Assembly: GCF_008728515.1 (NCBI RefSeq)
Contig: NC_044984.1
Span: 86,201,277 to 86,265,276 of the forward strand
DNA length: 64,000 nucleotides
From: Papio anubis
Lineage: Eukaryota > Chordata > Mammalia > Primates > Cercopithecidae
Direction of reading: 5' to 3'
The translations under genes and the position numbers were made by a program. Of the stretch, positions 46,616 through 56,855 are shown piece by piece (the stretch's first letter is position 1; the number at the start of each line of letters is the position of its first letter). Below the pieces are notes generated by a model. That model made no database searches, had not been told where the DNA came from, and saw only the letters and a list, made by a program, of their open reading frames with translations.

Positions 46616-46760
46616 GAGCCAGGCACAGTAGCTCAAGCCTGTAATCCCAGTGACTCAGAAGACTGAGGTGGGAGGATCACTTGAGGCCAGGAGTTCGAGA
46701 CCAGCTTGGGCAACATAGCAAGAACCACCCCCCACCCCATACTCTAAAATAAATAAGTGA
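46616..46760 (+). mobile_element. Alu left monomer (FLAM-like or truncated AluJ)
   Basis: Only the left arm is present: 'ccaggcacagtagctcaagcc' through 'gggcaacatagcaaga', followed by a C-rich and then A-rich tail (ctctaaaataaataag). Its length of about 130 bp plus tail fits a free left monomer. Confidence 0.85.
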
Positions 46761-47700
46761 AAGCAGGCAAAACTGAACTTCAATGTTTAAGGGTGCACAT
46801 TTGGGTGATAAAACTGTAAAAAAAAGAAAGAAAATGATTAAAGTACAAAATAATAATGTCTTTTAGGAAGGAAAAAGAGCGCCTTGATTGAGACGGGATG
46901 CCTAAAGGATTGCTTGGTTCACGATCAAAAGTCTGTGTCTTCATCAGAGAGATATAGGCGTTTAATAATCCACTAAGCTCACACTTGCTTTTTGCAGTTT
47001 CCTGTATATTTTATAATAAATAATACTTTAAATTTTACAATAAACATTTTATTAAAATTATACTTTATTATAGATAACTATTTTACAAAAACAAACAACT
47101 TAGAGTCTAACATTTACTCAAATATCCCAGGTGATCTCACAGACTTGAGGGAGTCACATACAAAAGTTCTGTGCAGTAACCACAGTGCCACAGAGTGGGC
47201 ATTGCCCACCCAGATTGGCATGATACAAGCAGAGTTTGATTTGAATGTTCTTAAACCATACTTTTAACACAAACTTTTTGCTCATATTTGCAGTCTCTTA
47301 GTACTTTAACTGACACAAGCTGGGAAAAAAAAATGACTTTCTGATATAAAAGGTAGTAGGTGTTCCCATAATTGTAGTACTTAATTACTATTTCTACGAC
47401 AGTTTACTACTATTGAAAACTCGTATCTCTAATCCATCATGTATAATGATAAGTACTGCATGTTTAGCAAAATTACATTAGCATTTCATTAAATATACAG
47501 AGTAAAATGGGTGACATTTCAAAAGCCCTAATGACTTGTCATTTGCTGAAATTGTTTAAGCCAGCAACCCTGATCGCTTTGCTCATTTGTAGCCCAGTCT
47601 CGATTATCCATGGGTAGCTTACCCATAGCAGACATTGCGTTAAAATTCACATTAGCAGTCATCCTTTTTTGTCTACAGATGTGAGTTCAGAAGGACACTT
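46761..47700. other. Unique sequence
   Basis: No gene or repeat is recognised. The stretch at 47480-47690 is repeat-free with mixed composition. Confidence 0.4.
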
Positions 47701-47714
47701 TAGAAAACATTTGT

Positions 47715-47870
47715 TCCAATGCCTAATTTCACAGTGAGGACAGCAAAACTTGGAGAGGTTAAATGACTCGCCCAACATCAATCACCTGATAGATGGTAAA
47801 ATGATGGAACTAGAACCCAGGTTTGTTTGATGCCAGGACAGCATTCTTTCCATCAGCACCATTTGATCAT
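47715..47870 (-). repeat. MIR SINE, antisense
   Basis: 'ttggagaggttaaatgact', 'cgcccaacatcaatcacctg', 'gatggaactagaacccagg' and 'atgccaggacagcattct' are the antisense MIR core and 5' end. Confidence 0.85.
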
Positions 47871-48459
47871 TTCAATAATATATATATACTTTGTCATTTT
47901 TCAAGTCTTATAGAATTTAACCTGTTTCTAGGAAGTTTACAACACATGTTACTTGTGATCCAGAAATAACTACCATCACTCGTGTTTGTGCTTCAGTGGA
48001 AAAATACACAATCTGTAGCACAGCTCTCCCCAGTTTTAAAGTTTTGATTCTATGGAATCTGTTTTGCAGTTCTATGAGTTGTAGATAACTGATAGCAATG
48101 CAAACATAAGTCTTATCTCTAGACATTTAAGTTCTCTACAGTGGGCATTCAATTGTTTCCCCATCTCCACTACGGAAGAAATCAGTTTTGCCTCCATTTT
48201 TACAACCATATTAATATTACAAATCTATAAATGTGTCTATTCTTAGGATTCTCTTTTGAACTGGTTATAATATCTGTTTGGTTGTTTTACTGATTAATAA
48301 GTTAAATAAAATTTTTAAATAAAATTGTTCATTTTCAGCTGTATGAATGTCATGATTTCCCTGTTTATTGAAATTATCTTTTAACAACAATTACTACTTC
48401 CTGATACCACATTGTAAACTAAGGAAAACAACCAACAACTGCTACTCCTAATTACTTGC
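47871..48459. other. Unique sequence
   Basis: No gene or repeat is recognised. Confidence 0.4.
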
Positions 48460-48640
48460 ACTTGCTCATCTGACTTCCACAAAAATCCTATGAGGTAGGT
48501 AAATCCTATTATGACTTCCCTTTCACAAATAAAGTGCCTGAGGCCCAGGGAGGTTAACAAACTTGCACATGGTAACACAACTGTTGTCAGACCTAGACCT
48601 TGATGCCCAGTTGCATCTGACTCCAGAACTTACGATGTTA
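48460..48640 (-). repeat. MIR SINE, antisense
   Basis: 'aaaatcctatgaggtaggta', 'agtgcctgaggcccaggg', 'aggttaacaaacttgcaca' and 'tggtaacacaactg' are the antisense MIR order. Confidence 0.85.
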
Positions 48641-49210
48641 CTGATAACACTGTATTGACTGTCAACACAACACCCTTTTAAACCAAGGTGTTCTGTCTGC
48701 TGGAGAATAGGAGCAGAAGTACTATTTCCAAAAAAGTTAGGCCACTCAAGTAAAACTGATGTTTGGAAACATTTATTATATGACTGCATTCATACCTATT
48801 CTGAAATATGAATCTGAATCTGGACAGGGAGGGAGGATCACCACAAGGCCAAGAGAATGAAGTTGAATCTATTTAGCTCTCCATGAGTTTATTATGTTTC
48901 AATTATTATATTAAAGATATTTTAAATTCTTATCCTATTACAACCTAAATAATATGGTACAATAATACAAGAAAAAAATATTATCTTAATGTCAATAGAA
49001 AAATGTGTTAGAATGTTTGCTATCAATGGTTATTTCCTAATTTCCTTCATTATTCTTAAAAAACATCGTTGGACCATATCACCAAATTCAATAAAATATA
49101 ATCAAATTGTACACAGATCACATCTTTATTTATCCAGCAGACACTTTCAAAACGTTATTTGTAAACATTTTCATATAGAAAAAGGGATGTAAATTTCTGA
49201 CATTATTTGT
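48641..49210. other. Unique AT-rich sequence
   Basis: No gene or repeat is recognised. Confidence 0.4.
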
Positions 49211-49218
49211 CATTATTA

Positions 49219-49520
49219 TTATTATTTTATTTTATTTTTGAGATGGAGTCTCGCTCTGTCACCCAGGCTAGAGTGCAGTGGCACCATCTCCGCTCACTGC
49301 AAGCTCCGCCTCCCGGGTTCATGCCATTCTCCTGCCTCAGCCTCCCGAGTAGCTGGGATTATAGGAGCCCGCCACCACTCCTGGCTAATTTTTTGTATTT
49401 TTAGTAGAGACGGGGTTTCATCTTGTTAGCCAGGATGGTCTTGATCTCCTGACCTTGCAATCTGTCTGCCTCAGTCTCCCAAAGTGCTGGGATTACAGGT
49501 GTGAGCCACCACGCCCAGCC
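49219..49520 (-). mobile_element. AluY-type element, antisense
   Basis: A full-length antisense Alu with 'aagctccgcctcccgggttc' and 'gttagccaggatggtcttgatc' (AluY-like states). The T tail has become (TTA)n/(TTTTA)n. An imperfect duplication flanks it: tgtcattatta at 49209 and tgtccttctta at 49521. Confidence 0.95.
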
Positions 49521-50085
49521 TGTCCTTCTTAATTTTTGTGTGTTGCCTGTGATTGAAAGCCCATCTTTTTGCTTTCCATTTTTGCATTTCTAAATGTTAC
49601 CAAATTTCACCATCTTCTGGATTTTCATGATATTTTTTTTCATTTTTCTCTTTTGGAACTAATTACATTCCATCTTTATTATCGGGATCATTTTACCCCA
49701 AATCTTTGCCTTCAGGGCTATTAGCATAGGACTGCAAAGTAATGTGGTAGTAAGTCATAGCTCCAAGTTTATTGAAACTTTTAACTATCCACTGATGAAA
49801 ACATTCCCCCACTGAGAATTAAGACCTGTAATTTGGCAGAACCTAAGGTCGAGGTAATGGGAAACATAAATCTGCAAGTGGGTTGGTCAGTAAGAATTAT
49901 ACTGAGAGGCTAATGATAATTTTCATCCATTGGTTCCTAAACTCATGTGTTCTAGCTCTTGAGTGAATACTTATTAGCCAGAGGTTCAACATGCACTTCG
50001 CATTCTGCAAGACATTGTCCCTGAGCACAATTGGAGCATTTTCTAGGTCTGTCTCCTCAACCTCATATTCATTATTTAACAAGTG
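49521..50085. other. Unique sequence
   Basis: No gene or repeat is recognised. Confidence 0.4.
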
Positions 50086-50089
50086 TGAT

Positions 50090-50990
50090 GCATGCTGTCT
50101 CCAAAACTTTTCTCACACTTGACCCTACTGATACTGCTTTGTTTCAAGTCCTTTTCCATCTCCTGCTAGACTTTTGCAGTTGTTTTCTAACTGATCCTTT
50201 TGCTTCCTCTCTTTCATCCATTTTCAGTGGTGTCAGTAAGCATGATCCAAATGAAATGGACCTCCTGCCCTATTTCTCAACCTGCATTTGGAACTGCTTC
50301 CAATCCCTATTTATCTTTTACTGTATTACTCATTACCCCACCTACAGCTTCAGCTGACTCTTCAAACTTGACCACTGGCATCACCTTTTGCTTACTTTGG
50401 CTACATTTTTCAAACTGTATTTTAAATCCTCCCTCTGGCTACGCTGCCTTAAGCTATCTTGGTCCAGTCTACACCGGGACTAGGACAATGAGGTCTGGAC
50501 TGGACTACTGTGGACAGTTCTCTTGCCAAATATGCCCTGGCCTGCCAAGAAAGACCTGGACTTTTTACCACTGAATTGGCTGTTTGTTATGCCATGGATG
50601 CTTTATATATGCCAGTCTCTGTCTAAATGTCCTCTCTTGCTCCCTACTGGCAGGATCACCATTCAAGAATCTGCTCATGTATTGCCTTCTCTAATACATC
50701 TCCGCTAGGCACAATAAAAGTATTCAGACATTCTTATAATACTTGACACATAGCAGTCATAGTGCCGTTACTTTTAATGGCAAAACTGCAACTACTTTTG
50801 CACCAACCTAATAGGATTTGTAAATGTCTATTACATGCTGGTCTGTGTTAATCACAGGGATTTCACTGGCGTATGTGAATCAGTCAGCTCCCAAACTGTG
50901 GGCTTCTTAAGGGGAGAAATCTATTCTCTTTTCCTTCAATGTAGCCCAGTGCAAAGCCATATAATTAGTGTTCATAAACACTGAACTAAA
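50090..50990 (+). repeat. L2 LINE 3' region, sense, with MADE1 insert
   Basis: Diverged L2 blocks occur in order: 'ctagacttttgcagttgttttctaactgatcc' (L2 tggattactgcaacagcctcctaactggtc), 'gtctaaatgtcctctc', then after the MADE1 remnant 'gggcttcttaaggggag', 'gcccagtgcaaagcc' and 'agtgttcataaacac'. The original frame encoded the end of the L2 reverse transcriptase protein and is fully decayed. Confidence 0.65.
50764..50813 (+). mobile_element. MADE1 (mariner-derived MITE), partial
   Basis: 'actacttttgcaccaacctaa' at the right end, preceded by 'cttttaatggcaaaactgca', matches the right half and central palindrome of the 80-bp MADE1 element. The left terminal repeat is missing. Intact MADE1 palindromes are the source of the primate miR-548 family. 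This copy lacks one arm, so it cannot fold into the usual precursor. Confidence 0.85.
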
Positions 50991-52025
50991 TTAAATCAAA
51001 TTGTTTGAGATGTACTCAGTTTACCACCTTTTCTTAGACATAGTTAACAAAACAGTGATTCTTTCATATTATGCCACTTAACACATTCAAATTTCAAACT
51101 TAATTCTTGCCTGAGTCATTCTTCCAGATGACTGGGTTCAGTCATGCATAGTAATTAACAAGAGGCTAATTTTAGCCTCTTGTTACGATAGTGGCTTCCA
51201 GGTCAACAGAAACAACTTTAAAACTTATTCCAGTAAGTATCGGTGAAGGTGAGGGGAGAGGAGAACAAGCGATAGCCCGATCACGTTTGGTACACGGCAT
51301 GTTTGCTGTACTTTCTGTCGTGTGTGCTAGGGCCTCTGTTTAACTGACTTGAGGACTGAAGTATTTAACAAGCAAAGAATTGCTCAACTCCCTGGGTAGG
51401 AGGGTCTCAGTTACTATTTGACAGGCAACCCTGTCATTTGAATGTGATCTGTACTTGTTGGGAAATTGCTGTATGATCTATGTACAACGTCTTTGCTGCT
51501 TACCAAGGTTGAAAACATTTAGTAGTCCACCCATGGGAAACTGAAAGTCTGTCTTGCCTCCAGCCATTGAAGCTTGAAACAAATTAAGTTCCCATCTCTC
51601 TCCTGGCTATCTGGGTTTGAACAATCTCTAAAGTGGTCTAGTAAACAGGCAGACAAGATTCCACTTGAGATGTAACCCTGTGTATAACCTAAAGCTAAGG
51701 AGTTTATAGAATCAACAGGCTGGGGCATGTTAGCTCTATAGTGAAAAATCAAAGAATTGCAATTTAGAGGTAGGGGTAGGGCAAGGCTGTGCTTTTGAAT
51801 AAAAATGAATGCAATGTGTTTTGTATTTTCAACATGTCTCGATGTGAGAAGGAGGTCAGAAAAGCTATGGGAGTGTTCAGAAAGTGATCTGTGTCACTGA
51901 AGTGTGGCAATGGGCCTGTGTAAATTAAAGATCTAAGCCAATGTGGAAAACACATTTTCAGCAGTAAATAATGTCATTTAAGGAGGCTGATTGCCAAAGC
52001 AGCCTCATTGCCTAATGGGGGCCTA
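50991..52025. other. Unique 1 kb, candidate conserved noncoding
   Basis: There is no repeat or gene. It holds the 14-bp hairpin at 51156-51185. The part at 51790-52020 has conserved-element-like composition. Confidence 0.45.
51156..51185. repeat. Perfect 14-bp inverted repeat, 2-nt spacer
   Basis: Left arm TAACAAGAGGCTAA (51156-51169), spacer TT, right arm TTAGCCTCTTGTTA (51172-51185). It is a near-perfect palindrome of 30 bases with mixed composition in unique DNA. Confidence 0.97.
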
Positions 52026-52029
52026 GTCT

Positions 52030-52155
52030 TTCATTCAACAAATATTTACTGCCTGGTCCTGGAGCTGGCACTGCAATGCATTGGTAAGCAATAACCCCTG
52101 CCCTGTAGTTGTAATATTTTTATATAAGAGACTAATAAGGAACAAATACAAAGAT
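52030..52155 (-). repeat. L2-like 3' end, antisense
   Basis: 'ttcattcaacaaatatttactg', then 'gcactgcaatgcattgg', then 'ataacccctgccctgtag' resembles the antisense L2 terminus. It is diverged. Confidence 0.5.
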
Positions 52156-52306
52156 TTTTTTTAAACCCTACAATTGGAGTAAGGGCCTGAAAGGGGTGAA
52201 GGGAGTGCTGGAATGCTGTTCTTTCAGTCACTTGGGCAAAATACACAAGAATATTTCTATTCTGACTTATGTTTGTAGAATGTCTCTCCCCAAAACAATG
52301 ATCCAG

Positions 52307-52332
52307 ACACACACACACACACACACACACAC
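52307..52332. repeat. (CA)n microsatellite
   Basis: Thirteen CA units. Confidence 0.95.
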
Positions 52333-53232
52333 CAAACCCTAATCCTTGTGATGCCTCAATTCAGATCTGTGCCAGCCATGAGTTTTGATTGTTCTGCACT
52401 TTCCCATCAGTCAATATGAAAGACTAGAAGACCTGAATTATATTCATAAAGGACGCAAGTGCTTATGGAAATACGACTCTAAGCTTAGAGTTTAAAAGTT
52501 TAAATTGCCCAGATCAAGATCATATAAATAACATAAAATAAATGACAGACCTGTTTTTCCATTTCATTTAGTCTAGGTACCTATGGATGATGCTTATTTA
52601 ATATGTAGTAATTATAATGTCACCTTCACACAAAATGCAGTAACTCTGTTAACAGTCTAAAATAAAAAAACAATCATATAGGGGAAGAATTGTAGAGGAG
52701 CTGCCAAGAAGCTAAAAGCAAGAAAATTATCATTAAAAGATAGACTTAACAGTACCACATGGCAGAACTAATCTCTCCTAACCTAATGATCCATCTATTA
52801 TGTTACTGAAATGGCATTTTTCAGAGGAAACATTTCTCCCCATCCTCTCACCCAGAACAAAATCCTAGTAAGATTTGGATTTTGAAGAGCTAGGTGCCTA
52901 GCTCTGTGGTACACATTCTGTAATTGTTTATGAGTATTTGTTAATCAGATTGTAAATATTTCAAACACAGACATCCATTCAAAGTCTTATTTTTAAATGT
53001 CACAAGTATATACAGTCAGGTTCACTGTGCCTTTAATGTCTTCAGCTCTTTTGTTATTCATTCATTTATTTCAACAAATAATAAACGTTTGTGAACACAA
53101 TACCCAGGCCAAGAGCTAGAATACTGACAACTGGTTACCGGTATCTGGGTTCCTTCCCATCCTGTCCTTGGGCGGAAGTTTCCAATACGAGCTATCCATC
53201 ATTCTGCCTTTTGTATTTTTATTTTTCGTGTG
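52333..53232. other. Unique sequence; short L2-like tail near 53058
   Basis: No gene is recognised. 'attcattcatttatttcaac' at about 53056 may be a further antisense L2 end. Confidence 0.4.
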
Positions 53233-53585
53233 TGTTATGGACTGAATATTTGTGTCTCCCCAAGGTTCATATGATGAAACCCTATCCCCTGATGTGACGA
53301 TATGAAGTGGGGAGCCTTTAGAAGGTAATAATAATTAGGATTAAATGAGGTCACAAGGGTGGAGCCTCTTAGAAGGGATTAGTGCTCTCCGCTCTACACT
53401 GTGTAAGGATACAATTCAAAGTTGGCTGTCTGTGACCTGGAAGAGTCCCTTCACCAGAACCAGACCATGCTGGCACTCTGATCTTGGACTTTCAGCCTGC
53501 AGAACTGTGAGAAATAAATGTCTATTGTTTGTAAGCCAGTCAGTCCATGGCATTTTTGTTACAATAGTAAAAACTGATGACGACA
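53233..53585 (+). mobile_element. MLT1-type MaLR LTR, sense
   Basis: It begins TGTTATGGACTGAATATTTG and includes 'gaaaccctatcccctgatg', 'gggtggagcctcttagaag', 'tgatcttggactttcagcc', 'agaactgtgagaaataaatg' (AATAAA polyadenylation signal) and ends 'aaaaactgatgacgaca'. This is a complete MLT1 LTR, about 350 bp, with no internal region. An Alu inserted at its 3' boundary. Confidence 0.93.
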
Positions 53586-53596
53586 ACTTGCTTTTT

Positions 53597-53888
53597 TTTT
53601 TTTTTTGAGATAGAGTCTCTGCTCTGTCACCCAAGCTGGAGTGGAGTGGCACGATCTCGGCTCACTGCAACCTCCGTCTCCCAGGTTCAAGCAATTTTCC
53701 TGCCTCAGCCTCCTAAGTAGCTGGGACCTCAGGTGCACACCACCACACCCAGCTAAATTTAATATTTTTAATGGAGATGGGGTTTCACCGTATTTGCCAG
53801 ACTGGTCTCAAACTCCTCACCTCAGATGATCCGTCCATTTCAGCCTCCCAAAGTGCTGGGATTACAGGCATGACCCGCCACGCCCAGT
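53597..53888 (-). mobile_element. AluS-type element, antisense
   Basis: A full-length antisense Alu flanked by the target duplication GACAACTTGCTTTTT (53582-53596) and GACACCTTGCTTTTT (53889-53903), one mismatch. The left copy overlaps the last bases of the MLT1 LTR. Confidence 0.95.
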
Positions 53889-53999
53889 GACACCTTGCTT
53901 TTTAATAAAGGTCATATTACACATAGCGTATATTTAGTAATATTTTTATACTGAACTTTTATTTTCATTTTTCTAAAAAAAAAAGGCTATTAAGTTACA

Positions 54000-54140
54000 T
54001 ACAGCTTCTGAGATTTTTGGCACTCAGTAGTAGCTGTGATTCATCCATGTTATATATAGTTGTGGTTTATTCATTTTCACTACTGTGTAATGTCACATTT
54101 ATGATTTTTTAATTCATTTTATCCATTCTCCTCTTGCATG
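54000..54140 (-). mobile_element. L1M fragment, antisense (part 1)
   Basis: 'gtagctgtgattcatccatg', then 'tggtttattcattttcac', then 'tttatccattctcctcttg' is the antisense ORF2 C-terminal region of an old L1M. The Alu at 54141 interrupts it. Confidence 0.7.
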
Positions 54141-54484
54141 TTTTGTTGTTGTTCTTGCTTGTTTTGTTTTTTTCCAGAAAGAATCTCACTCTGGACAGGC
54201 TGGAGTACAGTGGCAAGATCTTGGCTTATTGCAACCTCTGCCTCCCAGGTTCAAATGACTCTCATGCTTCAGCCTCCCAAGTAGTTGGGATTACAGGTGT
54301 GTGCCACTACGCCTGGCTAATTTTTTTTTTTTTTGAATTTTTAAGTAGAAAAATACAAAAAATTTCATAGTATGGGGTTTCGTCATGCTGGCTAGACTGG
54401 TCTCGAACTCCTGGCTGCAAGTGATCTGCCCACCTCAACTTCTCAAAGGGGTGGGATTACAGGCATGAGCAACCACACCTGGCC
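54141..54484 (-). mobile_element. AluS/J element, antisense, inside L1M
   Basis: Both arms are present ('ctggacaggctggagtacag' and 'ggggtttcgtcatgctgg') with an expanded and rearranged linker (about 54320-54372: a 15-T run, then gaatttttaagtag). The T tail is interrupted by G. Confidence 0.92.
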
Positions 54485-54735
54485 CTCTTTGTGGTTGTTT
54501 GCATTTAATATGGATTTTTAAACTTTTGTTTCTTTTTGCAATTATAAACAGTGCTGCTCTAAACATTCTTATATGTGTCTCTCAGTGCACATAAAGAAAC
54601 ATGTCACACGAATTTATATCTAGGAGAAGAACCAATAGGTCGTAGGACATATGAATATTCACTTTTACAAGATAATGCTAAATTGTTTTTCAAAGCAATT
54701 GTACCATTTTATCCCCACAACAGTGTTGTAAAAGA
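54485..54735 (-). mobile_element. L1M fragment, antisense (part 2)
   Basis: 'caattataaacagtgctgctc', 'ggagaagaaccaataggtcg'-like text at 54623, 'ttgtttttcaaagcaattg' and 'taccattttatccccacaac' continue the antisense L1M ORF2 sequence after the Alu. Confidence 0.75.
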
Positions 54736-54758
54736 TCTTATTGATTAGCATGGCTATC

Positions 54759-54790
54759 AAAAGTTTGATAATTTTTATTATCAAACTTTT
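54759..54790. repeat. Perfect 14-bp inverted repeat, TTTT loop
   Basis: Left arm AAAAGTTTGATAAT (54759-54772), loop TTTT, right arm ATTATCAAACTTTT (54777-54790). It lies just past the L1M fragment. Confidence 0.97.
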
Positions 54791-56428
54791 AATTATTTTG
54801 ATTGAATGGATGGAAAATGGCATTTTCTTGTCATGATTTATAGTGACTTGATTACTAATTAAGTTAACTATCTTCATATATTTGTTGTTTAATGGCTTTC
54901 TGATAGGTTTGTTAGACAATTGTACTAAACAGTCTAATAGTAATTGATTCTGGGTAGGAAAGTGTTTCCAGCCAAACACTGTCTAATTTAGTTTCAGAAT
55001 GCTAGCTTTTTCATAAACAATACATTTATAGATATTCTTTTCATATTGTTTCACCTATATGGCTAATCTGTTTTTACCTTAGCTGTGGACCTACAGTTTT
55101 ACCACCTAAAAACTCCAGAAATTTCAGAGCAAAAGTTGGTGAATCTCAAAGGCCAGGGATGTTTTTTGAATGTTGCAGATCCTTTAATTTACATACAGAT
55201 ATTAATTTCAACTTCTTGGAGGTTTAACCTCATGGGAAAATGAAACTCTTCATTTGGACTTGAATTGTATTAGACCTAGGATCTGTTCTTTGGGTGCATA
55301 TAGATTATTTTATGCTTTAAAATGTCTCAATGTTTCTTTGGGGACTAAAATATAGAGATCAAAGTTAAAGATTGTAAAAAAGATAATTTTCTTTTTCTTT
55401 CCTGTTATATAGGGATTAATTTCATTTTATTTTTTAAAAATGCAAGTTGTATAAAAACTCTTTGGGAAGCTATAAATCGCTGTTCTACTGACATTATCAT
55501 ATGTAGGGGTAGCAGGTACCATCTGCAATTTATCTCATGGACTCCATTTGAAAATACCAATTTTTCTTCACTCTGTCTGAAGGGATTGTGAGGGATGGTC
55601 TGACAAGGAAGACAACCAGATCTTCCTTTGGGTATCCAAATACTAACAAAATATCCCATCTTTGTTAGTTAGTAGAAAACGGAGAACAGAAAGTTATCCC
55701 AGAAAGCCAAAATCATAAGAACACAAATTTAAAAGCCAGAATCACAGAATTATGACACACAAGGTGTCTCCAGTCTAAATTCTAGAGATGCAAATTTGCT
55801 AGAAAACCCATGGCACTTCTCCAGGTAAAATGATAATGATGTATTCATATCCTGCATGATGATATAGCCCCACTGGGAGAAAAGGTAGAAATTATGCAGT
55901 GAAAACTCAGTTACTAGCCTCTCCGAAGAAAGAGATTTTCCTTTTCATAAACGAATTTGTTCTTATTTTTGGCAAAAATTAGAGATAGATTTGTTTTTGG
56001 AACTCAAATATCATTCGCTCTGTACTAATCAGCACAGAATTGTTTGGTTGCTTTTCAGAAGAAAACATAGTTCATATTCCAGTTGCAAATAATATCTCCT
56101 CATAGACGAACTTAAAGTCAGTTTGAACAATAAATAATCTTTCGATTTGTTACACCTTTCATTTTATGATTTCTAATATTTGCACAAAAATAAGTCAACC
56201 AGTATTGTTTAGTTGAATATCTTGTTTCTTCATTTTCACCAATGTAGACTTTTGTGATTATTCCTAGTGTAAGTACATATTGTCGTCATCCATAGATAGA
56301 AATTAACTGTTTTGTAAATTAATTCTCACAAATTAGTTATAGTATGCACTTTTATTTAAAGTGTCCACTATTAATGTGTAACTTGCTTTAAGTCATCTTT
56401 AATGTAAACTGAAAGCTTTCTTCAATAG
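54791..56428. other. Unique 1.6 kb, intron-like flank
   Basis: No repeat is recognised. AT-rich, repeat-free sequence leads to the candidate exon. The region just upstream (56360-56428) has possible branch points and ends in tttcttcaatag. Confidence 0.45.
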
Positions 56429-56501
56429 GTGTAAAGGATATCCACGATAGTGCCAGAGTGGTAGATGATTTGAACAGGAATGAAGAGAAACAGAATGGAA
56501 C
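56429..56501 (+). CDS. Candidate internal coding exon, 73 nt, unknown gene
   Basis: The segment is bounded by an acceptor (ctttcttcaatag|GT) and a good donor (GGAAC|gtaagttg). Only one frame is open throughout: two bases complete a split codon, then 23 codons begin V-K-D-I-H-D-S and end N-E-E-K-Q-N-G, and two bases remain. The peptide is hydrophilic and charged, with no recognised domain. The other two frames stop within 21 bases. Length 73 means that skipping would shift the frame. It sits in repeat-free DNA. I do not recognise the gene. A 24-codon open frame is not rare by chance, so the splice signals carry most of the weight. Confidence 0.4.
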
Positions 56502-56724
56502 GTAAGTTGTTAATCATGGTGACCAGTGGAGCTTTGGCAAAAAGGTGGTGCCCGGTGATCACTATCCAAACCACTTTCAGTAAAAATCACAACCAAAGAG
56601 TCAAACAACATGCCTGACGAATGGTCTGTGGGCAGGGATGCAGCAGGTACTCAGTGAATTCTGACTTTGAGATAGATTATATATCCCTTAGCTTTCCACT
56701 TTCTAGGGTAAAATAGCGCTCTGG
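56502..56724. other. Unique sequence after candidate exon
   Basis: No repeat is recognised. It begins with the donor gtaagttgtt. Confidence 0.4.
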
Positions 56725-56855
56725 CAGGTTTTAACCAATCAACCAACAAGTATGTATTGAGTATCTACAATGTGCCTGGTACTTTGAGGGAAACAGACAA
56801 ACACACCCTATTCTCAAAGAACTCACAATTTACATGAAAAAGCCTGATTATAAGT
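56725..56855 (-). repeat. L2 3' end, antisense
   Basis: 'aagtatgtattgagtatctac', 'aatgtgcctggtactttgagg', 'caaagaactcacaattta' follow the antisense L2 terminus (tattgagcacctactatgtgccaggcac… ggagcttacagt). Confidence 0.65.

Noticed and set aside
51204..51240. Possible micro-exon ending at a gtaagta donor near 51234
   Set aside because: The upstream acceptor is weak and the segment is only about 30 nt with no supporting frame.
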